Positions 48,249 to 61,427 of a stretch of DNA of 64,000 bases are shown piece by piece. A program made the position numbers and the translations under genes. The stretch covers positions 868,001-932,000 of the forward strand of contig JAITYX010000017.1 in assembly GCA_021018815.1 (NCBI GenBank), read 5' to 3'. Position 1 is the stretch's first letter. Every line of letters begins with the position of its first letter. Under the pieces are notes generated by a model that saw only the letters and a program-made list of their open reading frames with translations, did no database searches and was not told the DNA's origin. This DNA is from Talinum fruticosum. Its lineage: Eukaryota; Streptophyta; Magnoliopsida; Caryophyllales; Talinaceae.

Positions 48249-49628
48249 TTAGGAGGCCTATTGGTATTGGGAAATATATTTTCTTCCGGACCCACATCTG
48301 GTGTCTTAACCAAGCTACAGGGTATGATCCGACCACTCTTGATGTACAAACCAAAGTGAGCTATTTCATTACTAATGATAATAGCTGAAACATCCCTAAG
48401 TTGAATGCTATCTTACAACCAAATGTGGTGGATGATATTAGAAGTTTACCATTACCGGTTTACCCTACTGCAGATGATAGATGTTGGGGCCTATCGGGTA
48501 ATGGGTTGTTTTCTATAAAAACGGCTATTAGATTGGCACAAAATAATCTTTACCATGAAACATGGGATGGTCATTGGATTTGAAAAACTCGCATCCCGCC
48601 AAAGATTAAAATCTTCTTGTGGCAATTTATTATGAGGGAATTCCACTCGGGAAGAGGTTAGCTAACAGAGGAATTCGGATTGACCTCATCCGTAAGATTT
48701 GCAGCTCTCATGATGAGACGGATAACCGCCTTTTTTCCTGTGCCCTCATACATACCCGGTATGGGCTACAACTAAAAATCATCATTGGATTCATCATAAC
48801 AACTTCATCTCCCACACCCTTGATGGTAAAGCTATTCTCTAGGTGGGAAGATCTTCTATCCAACCAAACCAATTGCATGGGGTTCTTATTTTAATTTGGA
48901 GCATTTGGAAGGAGAGCAATGCCCTCGTCTTCAATAATAAAGAGTTCAATCACATCAAAGTCATTATAAGGCAAAGAGGACGTTTGCGAGAATGGACTTA
49001 GACGAGAAATTCACCTGACGGCCTCTACACTACAAATAACCACCCCGTGGCAAAACAAATGCATCTTGTCAAATGGAATAGAGATTTGCGGGGTTGGATC
49101 AAGCTCAATTTTGACGGATCGGTAAGTAACGAGTAAGGTAGCTATGGGATTTATTCTAAGGAATGAGGAAGGCAACATGGTGAGGGCCGGAGCGAGCACA
49201 TTTGGGACAGACTTCTATTATAGTTGACAAAGCTAGTGCACTCGGGTTTGGTATACAAGAAGTTCTCAAAGCTAAAGTTCGAAACTCCAAATAGAAGGAG
49301 ACAACAAAATTATCGTTGATACAGATCAAAGGTATTATTCAGCCACCATGGCAAGTCGACTTCATTATTCAAGACATCGTTTGTCTTATGAGGAATTTTC
49401 ACAAGTTGCAACATTAATCATATTTTTAGATAAGCTAACAATGCAATTGATTGGTTAGCACATTTGGGGCACTCGGTCCCTCATCCTACTACTTGGGGTT
49501 GTTCCCCCTCTCCAGCTTCTTTCATCTATTATTGTTATGATAATTTAGCTACAACCCTTGTAAGAAGGGTTACCTAAATTTAAATGTGTACTCTTTTTAC
49601 CCTTTGTAAAAAAATATTAGGAGGCCTA
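48249..49628 (+). mobile_element. 5'-truncated LINE with perfect 12-bp target duplication
   Basis: A dead non-LTR retrotransposon carrying the last part of ORF2. It begins inside the block preceding the reverse-transcriptase zinc-binding domain (PIGIGKYIFF.THIWCLNQ), continues through VVDDIRSLPLPVYPTADDRCWG and SIKTAIRLA, then KTRIPPKIKIFLWQF, and ends with a stop-riddled RNase H region. Many stops and frame changes break it. The 3' end is TTTGTAAAAAAATA. TTAGGAGGCCTA stands immediately before (48249-48260) and after (49617-49628), the expected signature of target-primed insertion. The body is 48261-49616. Confidence 0.85.
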
Positions 49629-52548
49629 CTATTGCCAAGCAAAGGATGGCCCAAGTTGTAGGAAAATATCGGCACAACAAATAGACCAAAAATGACCCCA
49701 AAAAAACACTTGGTCAAAATGTATGTATAGAGTGGATGGGATGTATTAAATTATAGCCATACATAAAGATTGAGAAATAGGGTTCTTGTTGGGTTTAGTA
49801 TACTAAGATTTAGATTCATTAGATTATATTCACGACAAAAATTAATAAGAAAAATTGTCTTTCTTTAATCATATCATGATATAATATGAAGTGATATGAT
49901 ATATATGATGTTCGGTTTCAGTAGAAAATTCTAAACCCTACGCCCACACCTTGGACTTTAGAACCCAATCCAATCAATACTTGTCTTTTTCCTTTTTTTT
50001 TCTCATTCATTTTTTACCATTTATTGTGTTTTTGGGCGGTTTGATTAGTCCTCTAGAGGAGATGAATGGGAAAGGATTTGGGGATAGGCGTTGTAGAAAA
50101 TGGAGGGGCCAAAAAATTCTATGTACTCAATGATTTGAGATTGTCATGTCTATGTTTACTTAGCTTGGAAGATGGAAGATCTAAAAATCATGGAGTTGAC
50201 CCTAAAACGATAGTGGGTTTTGCAATTATTGATACAAATACTATAGTTGACATTATGATATGATGAATGGAGAAATGGGCAATTTTGTTGTATCAATTTT
50301 CTCTATGTTGACAAATACTTCTTCATTGGCTATTTTAGCATTTAAAGGAGAAACTTTGGAATTTAAATTTCACCAATGTGCTCCTTTTTATAATTAAAAA
50401 GAATCTCTTATCTTGACCCACCTTTTCCTCTACGAAGAAATATTATATATATCAGTAAATTTTAATATCCTAAACTTTGAAGCACCTAGTTGGTAATAAT
50501 ATATCGAACTTTGGGTTTGTTTATTCTCAATATGTTGTACTTAAAAAGTTAGTTAACGGCACTAGTAATCATGGTAGATAATAAGTAAGCCCAAACTTTG
50601 GGATGTTGTGGATTATTTAATAAGTTCAAATATGTAGACAAACGTTTTCCAAACAAACAAATAAATAAATATAGTAAATCATGGCGATCTTCACTAGAAA
50701 AGATTCAATCTACTAGTGAATTAGAACCTAAGGAGAAGGGGAATAACAAGCCTACCTTAATCCAAGTTTGAACTACTAATTTACTTATCCACGACCTCTC
50801 GCGAAGAATAGTTAACAAAGAAGGGAATGTTAAGTTATAAGTTATAACCATTAAGGTTTAACCCTTACCTTTAAAGGTCGAATACAATAACCTTCACCTA
50901 AATTAAGTTGATTTGGGTAAGGATTAAATTTATAAAAATAGTCGTGTCGGCAAAATATACCAATATTTTACAATTAAATTTATCGGAACACTTATTGTTG
51001 ACGGACAGTCTATTTGAAGCTGTACATCAAATTCAATATTCGAAAATGATTAATATCAATTTTTAAGGTTAACTATGATTATACATTTTGAATATTATGA
51101 AGGTCACTTACATTTGGAGTAAGTAGATAATGATGGCATGCTTGTTTTTGGTAGCATCTCACCTCAGCTTAGCTCATGTTGACAAAGCAAGCATGGTCCA
51201 TTTCAGAAATTTGCCATCAGATTATCTCTTTTTTTAAAATTTGTTTTTTTTTTATAAAAAAGGCAAAAAGAACTACTTGTCCCAAACAGTTTGTAATAAA
51301 GGGATGTGGGTGTGGCTTAACCTTCTGTCCCATTCTCAGCACCCAACCTATGAAAAAACTTAATTTATCTTCATAAGCCTTTTATGATAAGTTTGCCAAT
51401 AGGGAACTGGATATTCCCCCAAGAAAACACTATTAATACAAGAATATAATTAGGTGCAAAAAGGGAAAAAAATAAAAGAAAAGGCTTTCCTCCTTCCAAG
51501 AAAAAAAAATTCATAAGTTGATGAATTAAGTTGTGCTCTAATAATAACAATGTATTTGGAATGGAAAGGAAAATGAAATGAGGAAATCTCCCGGTATGTA
51601 GCCAAACATATCATACTATTGAGAATTTGAGAGGATACATTTCAAGAAATAATCTTTGTACCATATTTATGTATCAAATAAGAAATTCTTTTATTTACAT
51701 GTGCTTATGTGAATTCGAAAAATCCATTATTTATATAAGAATGGTCATTATCTTATATATCAATTAAAACTAGGAAAACCTAATTCGAGATAGTAGTACA
51801 ATCCCAAGCCAACCTAAAGTTACCAAGAGAAACATAAATCTGACACAAAATGCACCATTTTTAACCTAAAATTGACACAAATTGACCATTTAGTGTACAA
51901 ACATGTCTGAAAGTACACAAATTTTGTGAGGTATACGGAAATCCAAATGCAACTAGCCTTACTCATATAAACATTTCTGCTCTATGCGAAACTGACTTAA
52001 TTATTGAATGAGTTGACTTGAATTGACCAATTTTCCAGCCGTAATATCAATGGGCTCACAGAAGAGGCCCAAGCATTGAAGAGACTCAAAACCCACAGCC
52101 CGTTCCTTGCCTTCCAAATAAACCAACCCATAATTTTGGGACTCCACGCATCCCAAAAGCTAAGATCTATGGTGTGAGGCGATGACAACGGGAAGAGCTC
52201 AAGTGAATGCCCGAAACTACAAACAGAGAAAGGAAAGAAAACATCGGAAAATGAAGGCAGAAGGAAGCACAGAGTCCAGTGAAATTTTGAGCTCAACCCG
52301 GATATATATTTTCCAAACTAACAGCTGGGAATGAGCAAGCAAAAACCTATTCCATACATTTTTTTCCCTTTTTCGACATTGCAGACCTCAGAGCAAACCT
52401 TTAACTAATGTCAGTCATTTATACACATCCTAGTCCTCTTCCTATGCCTTCCCCAAGAGGGAAAAAGAAAATTTTTCCTGAATAACCAACCTGTAAACAG
52501 GAATGAATTCTACGGCAATTGACGAAAACCCTTTTTCCAGTGAAGTAG
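49629..52548. other. Intergenic and CRK 3' UTR, no gene seen
   Basis: No supportable gene. The part nearest 52548 should be the 3' UTR of the CRK gene on the minus strand. The frames at 49951-50263 and 51997-52296 are accidental or lie in that UTR. Confidence 0.45.
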
Positions 52549-55500
52549 CTATCGGGGATGTCTTGTATTTGAACGAATTGTCACACCATGCAAAAATTTT
52601 GTATAGCCGACAAAACTCAATCTTCCATCTGAGGGCCTTATCCAATCCTTTATAATTGAGTATGCAGATGGCCCAAGATTCAATTCCTGCACTTGTCATA
52701 GATTTGGGATTCAGCAAAAGGAGTAGGCAACCCATCACTACAGAGAAACAAGGGAGGGGTATTTGAACTTGATGTTAGATTGATGACAGGAATGCTTTAC
52801 GTACCCTTGCCAGCTCCTCTACAGCAATAACCCGATTGCCTTCTTGCTCAAAATACTCAAAAGCAGTAGAAGCAATACGCTCCCAGCATTCCCTGGCCTC
52901 CAGTTGGTATGTGCTGATTGCAGCTGCACAGAACTCGTCAAAATCCATCTTTCTGTAAGAAAGTGGTTGCATCTATACCAAGAAAAATCACATTAGTATA
53001 CTTTCCGGGGGCGTTGCAAATTCCCAGAGGCACATAGAGGAAGTCAATAAAAACATTACCGCATTTAGAATATCAAGAACCCTAGATTCCTTCATTGCAT
53101 CTGTAGCGTTACTCATAAGAGCCTGCCAAGAGAGGAAAGAATTCACTTTGCGGGCAACTGAAACGCATATATTGTACTGAAAACAAGATGATTGTAGAAC
53201 CTCATGCCCCTAAATCCTACACCCACTGCAACTGCACTGGAGTCTGCTTTGGTTCAATCACTAATATGTGGAGATTAGCCCAATTTGATGCATAAAGCAG
53301 AAGAGGAGCCAGGGCTTTAATTACCCATTCCCGAACCCCTAATTTTGTATGAGAAGACTTCAACTTTAGTGATCAGACTGGTTACTAAACTAGACAAGAC
53401 TATGAACGAATCACTTCTCTGAGTTTCGAGGGTTAAAAGCTTGAAGATATATTTGAATTGAAATTCAAAAAATGCGTCAGACCTTTGAACAAAGAAATAA
53501 GAATGAGAATAAAGGAGATGAAGAAAAAGGGCCCATTTCAAAAGTACCTAGTTCTAGCTCCCACTTATGCAACCACTCCCATGAGACTCAGCCTGTGGAT
53601 AGCTCTATGGCAAAAACAGACAATTTAAATCACAGAAGAAAAAGGCAGCAGAAATAAACCATTCGGAAGTTCGCAAGTGAAACACGACCATCTTTATTTG
53701 GTTCCAAAAGCATAAACTGTGCTCTTAAGTACACCAGCTCATCCTCCGTTAGACCTTTTGACAGAGCCTGCAGGCATCAGAGAGACGAAACAACACCCAA
53801 TTATTATTGCGCCAAGAACTTGATTTGCAAGCTAATGAAAACTATAAACAAAACAAGAACTGAAGCACCACCATGTCAACTTGAACCTGGTCGGAGTAAA
53901 AGTGCACAAAAGTGCAGCATGCAAATTTCACAGGTCCACAAAACAACAATGCCTTTATTATGATTTTTGAACTAACAATCAATGCCAATGATAAATATCT
54001 TGAGTCTAATCTCACATCACACAATGAAAAAGACAGCAGAACATGATGGTATCAGAACATGGGAACTGACAACTAAGGAATACACTTATCACTAGAGACT
54101 AATAACAAATTAAAAGGATTTCCTCCCATCACTAAAAATACGGAGGAAATTCCATGAGAAAGATTTCTGAGTGAAGAAAATATCCCACCCCCAAGCCCAA
54201 AGAAGAAAAAATAAACAGAAAACTTCACTTCAAAGCGTATGATGTGGAATGAATTCAAATTGTTTAAGTCACATATTCAAGAGCTGACTATTTAATTCAA
54301 CAAATTATGCAGAGCATAAGTTTCCTCACAGCAACATGCTGTGATAATTATATATATTAGGAATAGAGGAATATAGATGGCCAGTGAATGACTGCAGAAG
54401 CTTCTTTCTTCTCCGGCAAAGACAAGCCCTAGGGAGATAACTGAACAGTAATTACAAGGGAAGACATTTCTACGTTCAATATACTTCAAGCAATGAAGTG
54501 ACCAAACAAATAAATGAAACACTGCAAAAGAAGAATCAAGAATGGCATACAAGGTCTACTCACTCAGACATCAACAAACCCATAAATGCACAGACTTATA
54601 CCTTCAGTGCTGCCCGTTTGAAAGGAGTTGCTTGAAGGTACGACTTCACCAATTTGTAGATCAATATATCCAGAGGAATAGCAAGGTTTTCATCCCGCAA
54701 CCAGGGATGAGCTGCATAAACACAAGATGCAACTTCAATACCCAATCTACAGTCCAAAAATGACACTTTCAATTCAGCTGCCAAGGGCCAATCATTTTCC
54801 CATGTCAGCTATACGTTAAAATAACCATTAACTTGTCAATAAAACGGCTTCCCAAAAACTAAGCAGAATTGAAGGAGACCTCCAATCACTAATCCAAAAT
54901 TCAGGCAACGACCTCACTTACTCAGAGCTTGAGCAGCGGTCATCCTCTTCCTGTAGTCCTTGTTAAGCATTCTTTTGACAAAGTCCTTCGCTTCCGGAGA
55001 CACAGAAGGCCAAGGCAAATCATCAAAGTTGGGATCTGCTCTCAGCACTGCACGAAAAATCCCTGATTCTGTGCGTGCCCAGAAAGGTCTGCTTCCACAT
55101 AACAAGATATACGTAATGACGCCAATGCTCCACATATCTGCTTCCAGGCTGTAGGATCTATGAAGGACTTCAGGTGCAACATAATAAGCGCTTCCAACAA
55201 TATCATTGAGTCTTTCATCTACATTAGAAAAGAAAGCACATTGGTGAGATCAGAGAAATGCATAACATAGAGCTTTGTATAACTTGAATGAAAATTCCAA
55301 CACATGCTCCAATAGAGGAAGCTTGAGTTAATGAATTTTTGCTACAGTAGGTTATGACACTCTCCTGACCCAGCGTAATACAAAATTAGAATTCACAGGC
55401 TAAAGATTACAACTGAGAGAAAGGAATATAAGCCTGTTGGTCACAAAAATATAAGCAGCATTTCCAACTAAAAAAACGAAGCCATAGGAATTGAGGCCCC

Positions 55501-58500
55501 AACCTCAAAATTGGGAGAAAGACATTAGATCACCTGAGCTCCCTCAGACAATTTCACAAAAGGCACAAATTGCAAAATGCTGAGGAACCACATACACAAC
55601 ACAAGCTGTGAAATTTCCTCATATTTTAGCTTTCTTATCCTCCAATCCAACATATCCAACAAAAGAGAAGGAAATGAAACTGGTACAATAATCAAATTCA
55701 CAGATTCTGGAAACCAATTGTGCTAATGGGACAACTTTGGGAATCATTCGTATACATGTGTAACACCAAAGGGAATTAACAACTACTGCTAATTAACAAT
55801 TAGAATGACGTGAATCCCATATAAAAAATTGCGAGGGAAATTCTCCAGCTGGCTCCACATGTTCATGCTGTTCCCTGATTGCAGAAGGCACATAAGCTAC
55901 AATAAACAAAAGAATTTACAACATTCAAAGGGCCACAAGCAATAGATAATCAAATATATAGATGGAGTGTCTCCACTAACCTGATGCAATTTAAAAACCC
56001 TATTCTTTGAACCCATATGTAGAGTAAATTGAGTTAGAAAAACTTGAATCATTTGCTACCTGAGCTAAATGATTAACACTCGTACTACTAATGGCAATGA
56101 AGTCCAGCAAATGGAAAACCTAGTTTACCATAAAATAAATTGAGGACAAGGAAAGCCTGAAATGACCAAGTCTTATATGGAAAGAAATCATATAAATAGT
56201 AAGGAAATCTCACTCCTAAAGAGAAGTCACTGTTGTTACCTGGCCTAATAAAATCAGAGAGACCAAAATCAATTAGCTTCATATCTGCATCTTCATTTCT
56301 GGATGTAAAGAGGAAATTCTGTGCCAGAGAAAAGCAAGTTAGCATAAAACAAGTATTCAGTAAAAGAGCACGAAGGATTATGATATCATCATCCACAATT
56401 TCTGAATGAAAAATCAAGTGTTCACAACTGGACAAGGTCAGAAACAGTAACCTCAGGTTTCAGGTCACGGTGCACAACACCCTGGAGATGACAGAAAGCT
56501 ACAACATTAAGAATCTGCCTGATAATCACCTTTGCATCTCCTTCAGGATACTTTCCACCTCTGTACATAAGAATACTCCTTAGATTCCATATCAAAGACA
56601 CAAGAAGAAGAATAAAAAACGACAAGAAATGTACCTTGACAAAATCCTGTCAAGTAATTCGCCACCTTCACACAATCTGAAGAGAAAACTCAAAAGTCAG
56701 ACCAGATTCACTTCTCACGAGGGCTGAACCTTTTAAGTACAGACTTGCAATATTTGCACAAATTCAATTTATGTGCAGGATTAGATATAACAAATAGTGA
56801 GGAAATTCACCAAATTCTTCTCCATCTCTGCCACAAATGGTAAGAGGCAGAAGCAATAGCCAAAGTAGCATCTCTAGAATGGGACATCTAGTATTCTCAG
56901 CATAACCCAGGAAAGACGTGCAAAAATGGGCAAGCAAAAGTACTGACCACACTTAACTAAATGAAACAAACGTAGACTTTCTATGTAAAGGAAAGGAGAC
57001 ATACTCCATGACAATGTATACATTGTTTGAGTCCTCGCAAGCATCATAAAATTTGACGAGATGATTATGCCCTGACAATGCTTTCAGTATCTTTACTTCC
57101 CTACGGACATCCTCAATTGATATTGCTGTTGTCATCTGGCATATTATATCAGGTCAAACAAACTAAATAAGAATGACAATGCTGAACATACCTAAATTAG
57201 CTAACAAAACAGAGTAAAACAAACATGGGAACAGACAAAGTAATTGTGTCCAAGTCCCATATAAGCAGTCATTAAACTTAGTCCAAATATATCAGAAACA
57301 GCAAGAGGAAACAAAAAGGCACAATACTGCATACTCATAGAAACTTAATTCTTTATTCAGATAAATGGATCATGCTGCCCATGAAAATCCATGAAAGAAT
57401 TTTTCTCATATTATCAGAATACTAGGAAAGTAATCACAAATATTAAATCAATGTGAAGTGCTTCATAAACAAGCCACCCTTTATACTACAATCACTCTAA
57501 CAAATGAACATGCTTACATGCCAGGAAAGCAGTCACAAATTTTAGGTTAGCATTTGTTGAGGATGGAACAACAATAATGTTACGTCTGGCTGGGCATCAA
57601 GCAATACAATCCAATAGGATCAACAGAAGAAAATTCTTCAAAATTCTATTATTGACCACATTGCATTGCATTGATTACACACGACCAAACATGACATAAC
57701 ACTGCTCCGTAAACATGACCGCATTTGAAACAAATCAAATTCCATTGCAGCAAATTACCATACAAATTTTGATTTCATGGTCATGACAGCTGAAGCAAAA
57801 TATCCGCCACTTTTTTTGGGGGGACCCAAAAAATTCACATTGAAAGGCTCTACTAAACTATGACCTTTTCATTTCTTTCAGCTTTTTATGAAAACAGTGC
57901 TTTAGATTCATCTTGAACAGCCAGTTTGCTGTGACTGCTAAGCCTTCAACTTTGGTTCAAATATTCTCAGAAAACAATAACAATCAATCATGATCGCATA
58001 GTTTGTAATACACATAATTACAAGGCAGTTTTTAATTGGAATACTCTCAAACAACCAAATAAGGTAATTGAAACACAACTACAATTTGTTTACATTATAA
58101 GGTTGATTACACCAACCAAAGATTACCTTAATTCTTAATATTGTGTTCGCCAAAATTAAGGATAACCGGAGCTTTTTACCTTAGCAAAGGGTCTACATAT
58201 TCATTGAATCATTTAGGAATACAGTCATTAATAATTCTTTTCCAATGAGCTCCTCATAGTCATTCTAATCAATAAGAGCAAAACAAAGACATAAAGCCTT
58301 TGTTACATGTGTAGGTGGAAATATCAAGCAAGGATTTGTGTATGCCTTGAATGCCTGGATTCAATATATAACACCTTGAAGAGCATTAAAGGATCACCAA
58401 AGTTTGGTGGTGAAGAAAGTGACAGTAACAAAAGCTATAGAAATAAAGGTTGTCGAATGCATGGATTCAACATGAGGCCATTCTACGATGAAATGGCTGC

Positions 58501-61427
58501 ACTGGAAGGGTTTTGAAGTTCAGCGAACCAAATTTTGCTGCATGTCGTAATGAATGTTGAATGCAGAAAGGCGACAATATAGCCGCAACAACTGCTGTGA
58601 AATGGAAAATGACAATTATATCTTTAATTTTCATTTGCTTCTTAAGTCATTTATCCAAAATATTTCATTATTTACCTAATGTGGCAAATACTGTAATTTT
58701 CATTACAAAGTCAATCTATCGAAGCATAAGCATCACACATTGTTTCGTGAATTTATTGAATAATTGACACCGTGACAACCGCGATACTCTCCAAGATTTC
58801 TGTATAGCACTACTGTGTGATACCTCACTCACGATCTTGAACCAATCCGAGTTTTGAAACCTTGGTAAAATATTAATGTGTTTATGTTCTGGAAGACAGT
58901 ACCGATCACATAGAGATAGCCATCTAAATAAATCTTATCGTAAAATCAATGCCATGTCACCAAAGTCCAATCTATAAATGTTCCTGACTAGGATATATCA
59001 CAAATAAGTCACATAATGAAGCCTATCATGTGAAACAAGAGTAGCACTATACTAAGTATAGTTAATCCCGGTTGCTCGTTATCATCAGTATGCAATTTCT
59101 ATCGATAAAAGCATGCTTCTACTCCAAGTGTCCTCTAAGATATGCCAGTCTTTTACTCTTCCAAGTATTCAAAGTTTCAAAGCCAAAAGTTCTCAAATGT
59201 GAAGTAAACCCCTTATGTCATGCATGCCCATTATCCCCAACGCCCTTCATTAAATCTTTTAGACATAACCAATAATTTAGTAAAGGACAAAATGCCACCT
59301 CTATCTTGTTTCCTTCCAAAGGACTGATGGCTGGAAGATTTTAAAATTTTAGCTTTCCTCTGCCTTTGTATCCAATCTCATAAAATGTTTCTTAAACAAA
59401 GAAAGTGTTGTATATCATGGATGCCTCACGTTTCTAAGGATACTAGAGAAAAGTAGAGGTTAATCTCTCAAGAATTAGTCTTTCTCTTTGCAAAACCAAT
59501 AAGAAGCCCAAATAAAGGAGAAGGTTGTGTTAGATATTCAACAAGCTAGTACGAAACTTTGTTGAAGCTTCTTCACTTGTGCTATGCACCTTCCATCCCA
59601 ACATAAAACAATGTGAATTCTTTATTCGGAAAAAACATACCAATTTTATCCAGACAAGAACACTCGATCTCATACCAAACCCTAAAATGCGCATATACCA
59701 AATTTACGGAATGTTCTTCAAATGCTCTTTTCCCTCGCCGACCACACCATGCTACACTACTCCATTGTTGCAAGTCTATAATGCCTCTCACAGCTTTTGG
59801 CTGCAGGAGGGCTTCTGGGAGAAGAGCTACATCCATATTCCATATATACTCAATGTCGCATTACACTTCCCAAAAGGGATTTTGACTGCACTACTCCAAG
59901 CCTTAAAAAGCACTCAACAATCGGCATTTTAAAGTAGGAAAGGAACACGAACAATTGTTATGGTTATAATGGCTCTTGTCCCAGTGTTCCACTAATGATG
60001 GCATATACTTGTCCTAGTAGTAGGTATCATGATAGAAGTCTGACCTTAGGAATAAAACTATCAACAAATGGTTATTCTTAAAATGGTAACCGCAAATTGC
60101 AGTCTCAAAGACCTCATTCTTAGTATATCTGAGACAAATCCATTTTAACCCCACATATAAAAGTAGGCCTTTTCTTTTTTAGTGCAATATAAGTAGGCTA
60201 TTTAAATTTAAGCCTTAACAGAAAGACTACCTAACAAAGAAGTAGAGAACAGTTTAACAAGGCACACTGTGTTTAGATCATACACTTTGTTGCAACTATG
60301 TTTCATCATCATTTGGGGGAGGGGGTAACCAACTGAATTAACGGCACAAGCTTGCATATTACCTTCAATCACAATAGTCAGAACCTATAACTAAAACAGA
60401 ATCAGTAGCAGAACCCTACAAAGAAAAATGACTCCTAAAACTCCTCCCTCCTCAAGCTGCAGAAAGATAAAATTTCACCTGAAGTATAGAGAAAGAGTAT
60501 AATCCAAGATAACAATTAACATTCAACGTGATCATTGTTGGACAAAACTTTAAATCCATAATGTCATTTGGCAATGTGCAATCAAAATCACGAGCTATTC
60601 TTTTCTAATCTTCCTCCAGCTTCTTGCACGAACCTTTCTGTGCAACTCTATCGCACACATTTCCGCACTTACTTCAAACGCAACAACTGGAAGGTTAAGC
60701 GATCAAAAGCCGACACATAGTACTAGACTGATCTTGATCATCAATCATATATTCAAAACTATTGAAGCTTCCCCACCGGCAAAAACAAGAAGGAATTCAC
60801 ATAGCAAAGTGGAAATTTAAACAAATGGGTTTGAATTACAATTGAATAAAACAAACTGGAAGAAAAAACAGAAATTCACCTTTGCTTTGGAGATGATCTT
60901 GACAGCAACAACTTCATCCTTGATCTCCCCTTCTTGGCCTTGGCAGAGCACGTATGCCCAAAATGCCCTCTCCCAATCTCCTTCCCCAACTCATACTTGG
61001 CCCCGAAATTCTTTCCGTAGCCAAAGCTTTTATCCAATTGCTGCCCGGGCTCTCTCCCTTCCTCCGGTATAGTCCCTTCCTTGGGCTTCATCGTCCCGAA
61101 CCGCTTCGCCAACGAAGCCTTAATGTGCTTGGCCGGAGACGGCGGCGGGAACGGCCTCTTGAAAAATCTCCTCGGCGTGGACCTCGCCGGCGACGGCGAG
61201 ACTCCTGCGGGGAGGGGGCTTGGCCCTCCATGAGGGTAGGGGCTCGGCCAGGGGCTCGTGGCTGACGACCTAGCCGGCGTGTTCTTCACTGAGGGGACAT
61301 TGGGCGTTTCCGACGCTGGAAGAGGACTCTGCGGGTGAGCACCGTCGCCGGCGGAAGGGGAGACAATTGTCCTGACTCCGCCGCCGTCGTTCTCGCCGGA
61401 GACAGCTTTCCCGTAACACTGCCCCAT
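52549..61427 (-). CDS. CRK: CDPK-related protein kinase (CRK3-like), 11 exons
   Basis: Membrane-tethered Ser/Thr kinase of the CDPK/SnRK superfamily with degenerate EF-hands. Exons: 61427-60880, 57135-57005, 56676-56635, 56560-56452, 56318-56240, 55218-54922, 54711-54602, 53767-53660, 53122-53060, 52972-52805, 52686-52549. All introns are GT-AG and all junction phases agree. The product would be 597 residues, the family's usual size. The N terminus MGQCYGK is the myristoylation/palmitoylation signal, followed by a Pro/Ser-rich region. Kinase marks: GRGHFG loop, VAVK lysine, HRDLKPEN, DFG, VAPE, DMWSIGV. The C terminus has EF-hand relics ([39 protein letters not shown]) with poor calcium loops. 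One base seems missing in the C4 run 60927-60930, just before VVAVKII; with it exon 1 is 549 nt, phase 0. Intron 1 is 3.7 kb. Family call is certain. Confidence 0.95.
57136..60879 (-). other. Large first intron of CRK
   Basis: A 3744-nt intron bounded by AAAG|GTGAAT and GCCAG|ATG on the minus strand. It is less AT-extreme than the intergenic DNA. Overlapping frames on both strands at 59579-59932 (plus, 117 codons) and 59582-59836 (minus, 84 codons) stay open, but I recognise neither. No transposon ends were identified. Confidence 0.6.

Noticed and set aside
52442..52738. 98-codon minus-strand frame at the end of CRK as its last exon
   Set aside because: It is in the wrong frame; the true last exon, 52686-52549, begins ELNLGPSAY and ends at TAG with canonical splicing.
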